The position numbers were made by a program, and so were the translations under genes. Below the pieces are notes generated by a model. It did not search any database and was not told where the DNA came from. It saw only the letters and a list, made by a program, of their open reading frames with translations. A DNA stretch of 22,961 nucleotides from a virus: IMG/VR virus record IMGVR_UViG_3300010885_051011, positions 1-22,961 of that record, one strand, 5' to 3'. Position 1 is the stretch's first letter; each line of letters starts with the position of its first letter. Below are positions 15,601 through 21,265 of the stretch, in pieces.

Positions 15601-16281
15601 ACTGAGTTTATACCTGAGTTTGAAAAAACTATAACCAGCCTTGCTAAAATATCAACAGACTATAAAACTATAATCGAGCAATTAGATAAAACTCAAACAA
15701 TAAAGGTCGACATAGGAGCGGTTTTTACAAACCTTGCAACTAGCATTGTTAAATTAGGTGATTCTTTTAACACAATGAATAACGACAAGCTAAAGAAATA
15801 TTCCGGGTTCGTATCAACTACAATAAAATTAACAAATATTATTACACCGTTTGAAAAGTTTACTAAATTATTTGGTACTTTTACAAAAGACTTGGGTAGT
15901 TTTGTAAAGACCTGGGATTCTTTTGGCGCTGAGGATTCAAACCACTTTAAAACCTATGCAGACAGTCTTGATAAAATAGCAAAGATAGACGTTGGCAAAT
16001 TAAAAGAAACAACTCAAATAATTAAAGAGCAAACTTTAAAACAAAAAGATGCATCTTTTAATAATAGCAATAACTTTGCTAAGGCAAACCAAAATCAAAA
16101 TCCGCCTGCCGCGATGAATACAAATCCAGGCGGTGGACAAAATATGAATAACAGCGGAAACAATATGAAACCTGCTGCAGCCAACGAAAAGAAAATGAAT
16201 GGCGGCATAGGTGTTAATCCTGGCACAGTTATTGCAGAACTACACGTTACAAATTTGTATATAAATAATAAACTACAATAA
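12640..16281 (+). CDS. Tail tape measure protein
   Basis: This is a 1213-residue protein, the expected longest helical gene after tube and chaperone genes. The N-terminus (1-120) is Ser- and Asn-rich and polar. Residues about 125-610 are a long series of hydrophobic Ala/Gly/Leu/Ile helices containing three 59-residue tandem repeats (244-420) and a second repeated segment 62 residues apart (483-514 and 545-576). Residues about 610-1090 are amphipathic, and the last 100 are Asn- and Gln-rich linkers ending in a beta-like IAELHVTNLYINNKL. Tape measures set tail length; at the usual ~0.15 nm per residue this predicts a tail near 180 nm. No lysozyme or peptidase motif was seen. An in-frame TGA TAA lies immediately before the ATG, so the start is well defined on its upstream side. 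Confidence 0.88.
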   Translation: MSLANQSNERLGQLVSLTARIESYLAAGSASNKKGSSLSTSNNGSNSTLSKDAAVIGGLSSSLSNLIVNVNKIDPNAGDKLSMFILKMSTAVKEASAGLNQSDVEDLNKNLGSLVSGAAGFMKEMAKSALYGIPALLGAALFGATVRTLLFTLKGMPTLSDDAKETLKTINDIAKGSLIFGLAMAAYSMIGVLALSGAVFFGLTVALTFKVLKSLDNVKNSKQSIKTITAIGIAAAIFGTAMAGIGFMSEKVAKGTLVFILAASATLLVFSLLGAALPAVKLGDLALGSIVRGAAVFAIAMIGIGFFAQQFAFGALVFILAATALLGLYSLAAAGLPAVKVGDFALGTIIKGVAIFAIAMIGIGFFAEKFALGTLTFILAAGATLLVFGLLGGALPGIQRGARGLQAISKSIIPFTLAMIVAGFFPEKIVTGAIALSKAMLLVGGAALILGLGKDKVEQGAKAILKLSIAAIAFSAALLIIGLIPIDSQTLLEKLKVVAYAVIGLGLAAAILGSISKQAETGAGILIALGFSFAIFAGTLAILAAIPVDSQTLLEKLGIVALVIVGLGIAAAVLGSPAVAPFAAIGAVVLGVLAISLAIFAGAIFLLSKTDLKPETVDQLTYAIKELGNTLAFAALLAVPMAIGAAGLIASSVSIITLSIALAAFKAVEFTEADGDSIGKAISSVVQGFVHALDGVSPMQLFKAMAAIPLIGQMGNALVSLAAGVKAMATLTFTEMVYDKAAGKLVPKGVVKLTDAEIQQVGPNVASILNALAMPLTMFGMWSDAGSVGFGPFSIGPDYMNKGIEAAAKIGSALSSIAFGVANMANLNVVEYEVVNPGTSKAKLVPKSIRKLTPLDFAMAAINTDLILTAIAQPLVDFGKKYSEGKLFSDGFLAQGIEGIAKIGDPISKIADAILKMAGGQVSINEVVSDGKGGKKLALKEVLSFADAMPIAYKNATALLQGPNSLAQVLVNFAAYIEENEDAFETSTEFIPEFEKTITSLAKISTDYKTIIEQLDKTQTIKVDIGAVFTNLATSIVKLGDSFNTMNNDKLKKYSGFVSTTIKLTNIITPFEKFTKLFGTFTKDLGSFVKTWDSFGAEDSNHFKTYADSLDKIAKIDVGKLKETTQIIKEQTLKQKDASFNNSNNFAKANQNQNPPAAMNTNPGGGQNMNNSGNNMKPAAANEKKMNGGIGVNPGTVIAELHVTNLYINNKLQ
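13369..13899 (+). repeat. Three tandem 59-residue (177-bp) repeats in the tape measure gene
   Basis: The copies start at residues 244, 303 and 362, with GIGFMSEK, GIGFFAQQ and GIGFFAEK. Each has FILAA about 16 residues in and a Leu-Pro near position 34. Copies 1 and 2 end in VFAIAMI/IFAIAMI and share LPAVK followed by GD.ALG; copy 3 diverges after residue 395 but keeps the AMI ending. The period is exactly 59 residues in all three. Confidence 0.85.
14086..14367 (+). repeat. Second repeated segment in the tape measure gene (62-residue spacing)
   Basis: Residues 483-514 and 545-576 match closely. Both have a Pro-x-DSQTLLEKL core, then a hydrophobic run with GLG and an A-x-LGS ending. The spacing of 62 residues differs from the 59-residue period upstream, so this is a separate duplication or a diverged helix-hairpin unit. 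Confidence 0.75.
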
Positions 16282-16313
16282 AGAGTTACAACAAATTAAA
16301 AAAATATCAAGTA

Positions 16314-16664
16314 ATGGAAACAACAAGCTTTATTAAATTTAGGGATTGGGAAACCCAAAGACATAAGCAAATTGACGAAGAATCTGATGTAGAGACAGTT
16401 AGCAGCAGTCAAGATGCTAGCGATAAGAATACAGAAAATTCAGCGTTAATAGCTCAGCTTAATGATGTTATTATGCAGCGTAAGCAGGCAATCCGCGATA
16501 AGCACGATTACACTGCTCAAATATTAGAAATTGATGCTAAGCTTCTTAAACTTGCTATTGAAAAAAATGATCTTACAAAAAAGAAGAACGATTTAGAAGC
16601 AGCTAAAGAAATAGCAATGATAAATAGAAAAGAGGGAAAAACAAATGTCAAAGAAAACTACTAA
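16314..16664 (+). CDS. Coiled-coil hypothetical protein
   Basis: This is a 116-residue protein that I do not recognise. Residues 1-45 are polar and acidic; residues about 46-105 are a continuous heptad-like helix rich in Lys, Glu, Asp, Ala and Leu (for example LEIDAKLLKLAIEKNDL), predicted to be a coiled coil. The start lies 32 bases after the tape measure gene and follows an A-rich leader with AAAATATCA. It overlaps the next gene by 20 bases, so the pair is coupled. In this position a minor tail component, or an assembly factor made with the tape measure, is possible, but that is position-based inference only. Confidence 0.7.
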   Translation: METTSFIKFRDWETQRHKQIDEESDVETVSSSQDASDKNTENSALIAQLNDVIMQRKQAIRDKHDYTAQILEIDAKLLKLAIEKNDLTKKKNDLEAAKEIAMINRKEGKTNVKENY

Positions 16665-16875
16665 TAGAGCATTAAAATTTGCCGAATTTAATTCTGGCGA
16701 AACAGATGCATACGAACCACCAAAATACTTAGTAAAGCCTCAGCTGAATGATACTGGCTTCTTTATGTTTAAAAAAGAGTTTGACAATCAAAAGCCATAC
16801 TTCCAACCAAGAATTGCTAGTAATAATCAAGAAATTCCTACTAACAAGTCAGATGATGACTTAAATGATGATTAA
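16645..16875 (+). CDS. Small hypothetical protein after the tape measure cluster
   Basis: This is a 76-residue protein that I do not recognise. The N-terminus is basic (MSKKTTNRALKF), the middle is aromatic and Pro-rich with no clear secondary structure (PPKYLVKPQLNDTGFFMFKK), and the C-terminus is acidic (DDDLNDD). It overlaps the previous gene by 20 bases. A purine-rich stretch, AGAGGGAAAA, lies before the ATG, one of the few places resembling a Shine-Dalgarno here. It is followed by a 148-base gap with an inverted repeat. Confidence 0.6.
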   Translation: MSKKTTNRALKFAEFNSGETDAYEPPKYLVKPQLNDTGFFMFKKEFDNQKPYFQPRIASNNQEIPTNKSDDDLNDD

Positions 16876-16895
16876 AGCTTATTAAATGACGATAG

Positions 16896-16929
16896 ATGTA
16901 TTTTAATACTTTTATTAGTATTAATACAT
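16896..16929. repeat. Imperfect inverted repeat in the 16876-17023 gap
   Basis: ATGTATTTTAATAC (16896-16909) and GTATTAATACAT (16918-16929) pair with a 2-base bulge around an 8-base loop. It is AT-only in most positions and lacks a clean T-tract on the + strand, so it is a weak terminator candidate at best. Confidence 0.4.
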
Positions 16930-16957
16930 AAAATCGTATTTAATCTTCCAAACATCA

Positions 16958-16967
16958 TTTATATATC
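16958..16967 (-). promoter_or_regulatory. GATATATAAA on the minus strand
   Basis: The + strand reads TTTATATATC here, the exact complement of the late-type 10-mer. If active, it would transcribe leftward through the inverted repeat and antisense to the two small genes before it. No convincing minus-strand gene follows; a 28-codon ORF begins inside the motif itself and would not be in the transcript. It may be chance. Confidence 0.25.
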
Positions 16968-17023
16968 TAAAAGGGCAAGAACTACTTCCAATTACCTGAA
17001 TATAAAGTAAAACCTGTATATTT

Positions 17024-17287
17024 ATGCTAGAACCGCAGAAAAAAATAGAAATGCTAAAAAATAAGATGCAAGAGTCTAGAAAAACGCTAGATGATGACAA
17101 AACTTCTTCTAATCCTGTAGCCACTGCATTTGCTGCATTAATATTGTATGTATTAAGAATTTTCCTTTTTTATTATGCTATAAATGTTGTTTTAGATAAA
17201 TTTAAGTTTGAGAGCTTTTCATTCTTAGAATGCTTTTTAATTTTTGCTGCAATTGTTGGAATCTGTAGATCGGCAGCTAAACAATAA
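17024..17287 (+). CDS. Small two-helix membrane protein
   Basis: This is an 87-residue protein that I do not recognise. Residues 1-30 are a charged, cytoplasmic-looking helix (Lys- and Glu-rich). Membrane segment 1 is about 32-57 (ATAFAALILYVLRIFLFYY) and segment 2 about 64-82 (FLECFLIFAAIVGI), joined by a short LDKFKF loop, which suggests both ends in the cytoplasm. Two membrane helices in a small phage protein raise the idea of a holin or superinfection factor, but no endolysin gene is nearby, so this is only a possibility. The guanylate-kinase-like gene starts 4 bases after its stop. The upstream leader is AT-rich. Confidence 0.6.
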   Translation: MLEPQKKIEMLKNKMQESRKTLDDDKTSSNPVATAFAALILYVLRIFLFYYAINVVLDKFKFESFSFLECFLIFAAIVGICRSAAKQ

Positions 17288-17291
17288 ATTT

Positions 17292-17846
17292 ATGAAAACT
17301 AAACTTTTAATAACGGGTAAATCTTGCTCAGGTAAAACTACGTTTTCATTTAGGTTTAAGCAAATGGGAAAACGGGTAGGAGTGTTTCATACCACACGGC
17401 CGCAAAGACACAACGAGATTAACGGGGTACACTACAATTTCATAACAGACGAAGAGTATAATGCTATACTATTGCGTAACGACTTTGTTATTGCTGAATC
17501 TTTTAACAATTGGCATTATGTATTAACAAAAGATGAATATTTAAACTCAGATGTTATAGTGTTAACGCCTTCTTCTATTAGGCAGTTATTTGATACAATA
17601 GGTAAAAGTCTTGTCACATCCCCTTTGCGTGATAGCACCACTGCTGTTTTATACCTAGATGTAGCAGATGATGTTATTAGGGATAGAATGATGCATAGAA
17701 TGGACAAAGCAGAAGCAGAACGCAGATACCTAGCAGACAAGGAAGATTTTAGAGAGTTTATAGCAAACAAAGAATGGGATATATCAATAAACTACAATAT
17801 AGCTGATAATTTTGCAACCATTTTTAATATTTTTTTACCAGAATAG
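17292..17846 (+). CDS. Guanylate-kinase-like nucleotide kinase
   Basis: This is a 184-residue P-loop kinase. The Walker A loop is GKSCSGKT (9-16). TTRPQR (34-39), then E42, G45 and Y48 in NEINGVHYNF, match the GMP-binding signature of guanylate kinases (TTR-x-R-x-x-E-x-x-G-x-x-Y-x-F). A lid-like RRYLADKEDF region follows near 144-153. The reaction would be phosphorylation of a (d)NMP, probably dGMP/GMP, by ATP, feeding phage DNA synthesis. The ATG at 17292 is preferred over an upstream TTG at 17244 because it sits 4 bases after the previous stop and begins right at the beta-1 strand. The length is close to cellular Gmk (about 205). Substrate specificity is not proven. Confidence 0.78.
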   Translation: MKTKLLITGKSCSGKTTFSFRFKQMGKRVGVFHTTRPQRHNEINGVHYNFITDEEYNAILLRNDFVIAESFNNWHYVLTKDEYLNSDVIVLTPSSIRQLFDTIGKSLVTSPLRDSTTAVLYLDVADDVIRDRMMHRMDKAEAERRYLADKEDFREFIANKEWDISINYNIADNFATIFNIFLPE

Positions 17847-17899
17847 AAAACTAAATACAATTCCATTAATATAAATTAAAACAACAAAAACAATAAGAT

Positions 17900-18250
17900 A
17901 TGAAACAATACATGGTATCTCCTGAGTTTAAAACTCACGTTACTCGTATCCTCAACACAAACAAATACTCATTAGTATTTCCTTTTATGAACTTGGTAAA
18001 CCGTGATGGTTTTGCGTACACCGAGTTTGAGCTTAATGAGCTTATTCAATTTTTAGGTGAGTTTCCGTACAACGAGGTTGCCGAGTTCTTCTTATTGCTT
18101 CCAACACTAGTTGACGAAAGCGGCGAGACTGTAAGCAATAACGGACTAAGAAACGCTGATGCTCCAACACAGGAAACAAAAGCAGCTGAATCTGACGCAA
18201 TGCATCATAATGATGTAAGAGACGAAATCTTTGTTGAAAGCGAAGCCTAA
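17900..18250 (+). CDS. Hypothetical protein
   Basis: This is a 116-residue protein that I do not recognise. Residues 1-70 look like a small folded helical domain (SPEFKTHVTRILN, FPFMNLVNRDGFAYTEFELNELIQFLGEFPYNEVAEFFLLLP); the tail from about 72 is acidic, polar and probably disordered. There is no membrane segment. The leader is A- and C-rich (aacaacaaaaacaataagatATG). The codon use is slightly more GC-rich than in the structural genes. It is the last gene before the strong terminator at 18278, so it ends a transcription unit. Confidence 0.7.
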   Translation: MKQYMVSPEFKTHVTRILNTNKYSLVFPFMNLVNRDGFAYTEFELNELIQFLGEFPYNEVAEFFLLLPTLVDESGETVSNNGLRNADAPTQETKAAESDAMHHNDVRDEIFVESEA

Positions 18251-18277
18251 TTTTACCCAAGGTACTTAAGTTATTTT

Positions 18278-18309
18278 GAGAAATTGCCTAACGGCAATTT
18301 CTCTTTTTC
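18278..18309 (+). terminator. Intrinsic terminator before the sigma-factor promoter
   Basis: An 11-bp perfect stem, GAGAAATTGCC (18278-18288) and GGCAATTTCTC (18293-18303), with a TAAC loop, is followed by TTTTTCT. It insulates the sigma gene from transcription arriving from the left. Confidence 0.93.
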
Positions 18310-18381
18310 TAAATTTAGAGTGGACTAAGGCGCTGATTACCAGCTTATGAGTTAAGTTGTTAATAACTTTTTTCATAAAAA

Positions 18382-18413
18382 TTTGCTATTGTCAATTTTT
18401 CTAGTTATATTTA
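18382..18413 (+). promoter_or_regulatory. Bacteroidota-type promoter for the phage sigma gene
   Basis: TTTG (18382-18385), 20 bases, then TATATTTA (18406-18413): the same elements and spacing as at 587-618, with 43 of 55 positions identical over 18359-18413. It is placed just after a strong terminator and about 28 bases before the sigma ATG, so sigma expression should depend on it. The dyad overlapping -33 is only partly conserved. Confidence 0.72.
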
Positions 18414-18441
18414 CTATATACAAAATCCAAACATCCAAACA

Positions 18442-19083
18442 ATGGGACTAACTAAGGTAGAAGCAAAAACTAAAAAGACTAAAACAAGTTTACAAGAAAT
18501 TGGCCTTAACTTTTACAAGACCAGGTCTGAGAAAGACTTTACCACTCTATACTATAGGTTATTGCCAGGGATATCTTACGTAACCAGAAAAATAATACCC
18601 GATTACGATGACCGTAGTGAAGTTGTAGCCATTACGTTTGCCAAAGTATGGAGCAAGATTGACCAATATGATCCGTACTGGAATTTCAGCACCTGGGCAT
18701 ACAAAATTGCTCACAACGAATCTTTACTCTTTCTTAGGAAAAAGAAAAATACATATTCATACGAAGGTATGGAGGAAATGGGAATTAACATGGAGTCAAA
18801 ATCGCAGTCCGTTATGTCAGACGCCTTTTGCGATGAGCCTCATATAATAGATACCCTGCATGACGCAGCAGTCTCTACTATCAATATGTTGCCTGATGTA
18901 TACCGTGAAGTTTTATCTCTACGTGAAATTCAAAATAAAAAATACGAGGAGATTGCAGACTTGCTTGGCTGGAAACAAAATACAGTAAGAACCCGTATTC
19001 GCAAAGCGCGTGAATTAGTTCGTGAACACTTATTAAAGAATTCGCCTGAACTAATTAAAGAATATAATAATCAACTTGCATAA
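18442..19083 (+). CDS. Phage-encoded ECF-like sigma-70 family factor
   Basis: This is a 213-residue sigma factor with regions 2 and 4 and little between, the ECF layout. Region 2 (about 33-102) has ITFAKVWSKIDQYDP, then FSTWAYKIAHNESLLFLRKKK-type sequence, the core-binding and -10-recognising helices. Region 4 (about 143-197) has INMLPDVYREVLSLREI, then the helix-turn-helix YEEIADLLGWKQNTVRTRIR. It would replace the host sigma on RNA polymerase and recognise phage promoters, the role of gp55 in T4 late transcription, although this protein is ECF-like rather than gp55-like. It has its own host-type promoter and an insulating terminator upstream. The best candidate target is the GATATATAAA motif before virion genes; that link is inference. 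Confidence 0.88.
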   Translation: MGLTKVEAKTKKTKTSLQEIGLNFYKTRSEKDFTTLYYRLLPGISYVTRKIIPDYDDRSEVVAITFAKVWSKIDQYDPYWNFSTWAYKIAHNESLLFLRKKKNTYSYEGMEEMGINMESKSQSVMSDAFCDEPHIIDTLHDAAVSTINMLPDVYREVLSLREIQNKKYEEIADLLGWKQNTVRTRIRKARELVREHLLKNSPELIKEYNNQLA

Positions 19084-19084
19084 T

Positions 19085-19522
19085 ATGTTTAAATTTAAAA
19101 ACCTTAGAAACCTCTTTATCGATATTAGAAATTTCTTTTACATAAAGGGTGTAATACGTAAGAATAAAGGCACCGCTGACTGGGAACGATTTAATCTAAA
19201 GGTAGACTTTGTCAATCGCATATACACGGTTTTTAATCCATTACCAGCGGACAAAGGAGACTCACCTGATGTATTGGAAATTAAGCTGGGTGAAAGAATG
19301 ATACCGTGTCATAAATACATAACCGATATTGGGCTAAGCGAAGTCATTGCAGTGTCTGGCGAAAAAATACCAAACACAGACTCTTACCTTGTTGTCTACT
19401 ATCCAATATTTAGGTACATATCAACCTGGAAAGTTACGCTTAATTTATTCTATCTTATTCTGCTATTGATACTTTACCCAAGTATTTGGAAAGCTATTAA
19501 TTGGGTTATCAGCTTATTTTAA
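19085..19522 (+). CDS. Membrane-anchored hypothetical protein coupled to the sigma gene
   Basis: This is a 145-residue protein that I do not recognise. The ATG at 19085 is preferred over a TTG at 19076 because it lies one base after the sigma stop codon. Residues 1-112 are soluble and mixed alpha/beta, with a basic N-terminal helix (MFKFKNLRNLFIDIRNFF) and a region of strands (LEIKLGERMIPCHKYI, SYLVVYYPIF). Residues about 116-136 are a membrane helix (VTLNLFYLILLLILY), followed by an amphipathic end. Two Cys/His residues are adjacent (C75-H76). The tight sigma/membrane-protein pairing recalls ECF sigma/anti-sigma operons, though no anti-sigma motif (such as the zinc HxxxCxxC) is seen. Confidence 0.65.
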   Translation: MFKFKNLRNLFIDIRNFFYIKGVIRKNKGTADWERFNLKVDFVNRIYTVFNPLPADKGDSPDVLEIKLGERMIPCHKYITDIGLSEVIAVSGEKIPNTDSYLVVYYPIFRYISTWKVTLNLFYLILLLILYPSIWKAINWVISLF

Positions 19523-19529
19523 TTTCACT

Positions 19530-19542
19530 TATATATATTAAA
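19530..19542 (+). promoter_or_regulatory. Possible late-type promoter, TATATATATTAAA variant
   Basis: It resembles the 11349 motif (ATATATATTAAA) but lacks the leading G. It lies just after the preceding stop codon and 27 bases before the ATG at 19570. It would allow the 19570 gene group to be transcribed separately from sigma. Confidence 0.4.
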
Positions 19543-19569
19543 CACAAACATTACCAATACAACAAAACA

Positions 19570-20139
19570 ATGAAAGACTTAACAGTTACTAAAAACGAGC
19601 CAATCGATTTTGATGGCAAATTACAAAAACGCCAAGAACTTGTAAAATTTCTTGAAAACAAATTAAGCAATCTTGTAGCCGAGCTTGAGACAAAAGAATA
19701 CCCAGTTAACGGAGACGTTAGTTTTGCTGAAGGGATTCTTGAGTTTATTGAAACAAAAGCAGAATGGAAGTTTACTGAAGCAATGGGTATCATTGAGAGC
19801 AAAAATCAATTAAGCGATATTGTGAGCAAAATGCATGCTGACAAAGACGCACAATTTGCAGTAAACAATCTATTGCTTGAGGCAATTTATTACTTCTTAA
19901 CTAAGGCAACAGGTACTGGTGTGAAAGACGCTGAATCTTATTACAGGTTACTAAGACCAATTCTTGACGCATTAGGCCAAGCAAAGAACGACAGAGAGAT
20001 TAAGAATCAAATAGAAAAAGACTTAGGAACTCTACAAAGCGCTATTGATAACGGAGCTGCCTCAGAATTAGAGGACGAAATGATTGCAGAAATGGAATTA
20101 GAAATGGAAGCAGACTTAAACATTGTATCATTAAACTAA
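19570..20139 (+). CDS. Acidic helical hypothetical protein
   Basis: This is a 189-residue protein that I do not recognise. The ATG at 19570, after an A- and C-rich leader, is chosen over an upstream TTG-type start inside the previous gene because the extra residues would be encoded in that gene's overlap and in the promoter-like stretch. It is nearly all helical: a heptad-like N-terminal part (LVKFLENKLSNLVAELETKE), a central domain (about 50-140), and a very acidic C-terminus (ELEDEMIAEMELEMEADL). There is no membrane segment and no nuclease or ATPase motif. It is followed by two membrane protein genes 22 and 314 bases after its stop. Acidic helical phage proteins are often scaffolds, chaperones or DNA mimics; none of these can be chosen here. 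Confidence 0.65.
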   Translation: MKDLTVTKNEPIDFDGKLQKRQELVKFLENKLSNLVAELETKEYPVNGDVSFAEGILEFIETKAEWKFTEAMGIIESKNQLSDIVSKMHADKDAQFAVNNLLLEAIYYFLTKATGTGVKDAESYYRLLRPILDALGQAKNDREIKNQIEKDLGTLQSAIDNGAASELEDEMIAEMELEMEADLNIVSLN

Positions 20140-20161
20140 ACCTTTAACCAAAACTTAACAT

Positions 20162-20452
20162 ATGAAACTTGTAAAAAGATTTATTCAAACAAATATTAAT
20201 TTAATTATAGTTGGGTTTTTGGCATTATTACTGTTTAGATCTTGCAGTAGCGATTCTAAAACTCTTAATAAGAAAATAGATAGGCTATCAGCAAAAGTAG
20301 ACTCTATGCAAGGATCAGCAATTACAAAGACTGATTTAACAGTTGAAGGGCTACGAGTTGAAAAGAGAATGATACAGTCTACGGACCGTAAGATGATTGA
20401 TGTACAAAGACAAAGCGATATTGATAACGAAATAAAAAAACTAGAGAAATAG
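20162..20452 (+). CDS. Membrane-anchored coiled-coil protein
   Basis: This is a 96-residue protein that I do not recognise. A basic start (MKLVKRF) and a hydrophobic helix (about 12-26, NLIIVGFLALLLF) form a signal anchor. Then residues 35-96 are polar and helical with heptad spacing (LNKKIDRLSAKVDSMQ), so a coiled coil outside the membrane is likely. A Cys at 28 in LFRSC is near a lipobox position, but Phe at -3 and Arg at -2 make lipoprotein processing unlikely. An inner-membrane spanin is one idea given the layout. The next gene (four membrane helices) starts 1 base after its stop, suggesting the products form one complex. Confidence 0.62.
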   Translation: MKLVKRFIQTNINLIIVGFLALLLFRSCSSDSKTLNKKIDRLSAKVDSMQGSAITKTDLTVEGLRVEKRMIQSTDRKMIDVQRQSDIDNEIKKLEK

Positions 20453-20453
20453 G

Positions 20454-21215
20454 ATGAACAAAAAATATAGTAATATATTGCATTGGTTTATTATTTTAAC
20501 TTTTATTGGACTGTATGCAATAGTTAGCATTATATCTACCATCCACGTAATAGATTTCTTTAAGTTATCAAACCCAGAATGGTTAGCTATTTCCTTAGCA
20601 GTTGCTTTTGAAATTGGCGCCGCAGCTTCTTTAGCTTCGTTAATCATATTGGACAAAATGAATAAGCCTCTTGTATGGGGCTTATTCATTGTTTTAACAT
20701 TAATGCAAATGATGGGAAATATGTATTTTTCATTTACGCATTTGCAAGATTTTGCAGGCTGGGTTGAATTATTTGGTTTAGTGGACGAAGAGTTGGTTTA
20801 TCAAAAGAGGGTTCTATCTTTCGTTAGCGGGGGAATTTTGCCCCTGGTTGCATTAGGGTTTATTAAGTCGCTAGTTGATTACATTAAACCAAACGATGCT
20901 GAAAAGCAAATTGATAATTTAGAAGTAGGCAAAGAAGAGAATGTTAAATCATCTGCTCCTCTTAATACAGAATATTCTAAAATACCTGAGCCTAAGCAAA
21001 TTGAAGAAATGCCCGTGATTCCAATTGAAGAAGCTTTGGATATAGAAGAGATTAAAGAAAAACCAGCTAGCTGGTCGTTTACTCAAGAGCAAGCAGTTAA
21101 TTATGCAAAGAATAAATTAGATGAAGCGGAAGCTGCAAAAAATAGAGAAATTCTAGAAATAAATAAAAAAGTAAAGAACGCAGCTCCCTCTTCTAGGCAA
21201 CCGCCTGCAAGATAA
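20454..21215 (+). CDS. Four-helix membrane protein with a long polar tail
   Basis: This is a 253-residue protein that I do not recognise. Four membrane segments are visible: about 9-33, 43-66, 72-94 and 119-141. The second contains charged/small residues (AFEIGAAASLASLI) and the third is Met-rich (LTLMQMMGNMYF). The tail, about 145-253, is acidic and Pro-rich, then a Lys/Glu helix (YAKNKLDEAEAAKNREI), and ends in PSSRQPPAR. With an even number of helices both ends are probably cytoplasmic, so the tail could bind phage or host cytoplasmic proteins. The gene starts 1 base after the coiled-coil membrane gene. A role in membrane remodelling, superinfection exclusion or host takeover is speculation. 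Confidence 0.65.
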   Translation: MNKKYSNILHWFIILTFIGLYAIVSIISTIHVIDFFKLSNPEWLAISLAVAFEIGAAASLASLIILDKMNKPLVWGLFIVLTLMQMMGNMYFSFTHLQDFAGWVELFGLVDEELVYQKRVLSFVSGGILPLVALGFIKSLVDYIKPNDAEKQIDNLEVGKEENVKSSAPLNTEYSKIPEPKQIEEMPVIPIEEALDIEEIKEKPASWSFTQEQAVNYAKNKLDEAEAAKNREILEINKKVKNAAPSSRQPPAR

Positions 21216-21224
21216 AAGCTAAAT

Positions 21225-21242
21225 CCGCAGAACGTCCTGTGG
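21225..21242 (+). other. Small GC-rich hairpin before the beta-rich protein gene
   Basis: CCGCAG (21225-21230) and CTGTGG (21237-21242) form a 6-bp stem (one G-T pair) with an AACGTC loop, followed by TTAATTAAAA. The T-tract is poor, so termination would be weak; it could be a leader structure. Confidence 0.3.
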
Positions 21243-21265
21243 TTAATTAAAAAATATCATTCGAA

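Noticed and set aside
16872-16958. 28-codon minus-strand ORF beginning at the minus-strand GATATATAAA
   Set aside because: Its ATG lies within the motif, upstream of any expected transcription start, and the sequence has no recognisable features.
18638-18847. 69-codon + strand ORF inside the sigma gene
   Set aside because: It lies fully in another frame of a well-supported sigma gene, without domain-like sequence.
20243-20247. Lipobox-like Cys at residue 28 of the coiled-coil membrane protein
   Set aside because: Phe at -3 and Arg at -2 do not fit a lipobox, so a plain signal anchor is more likely.
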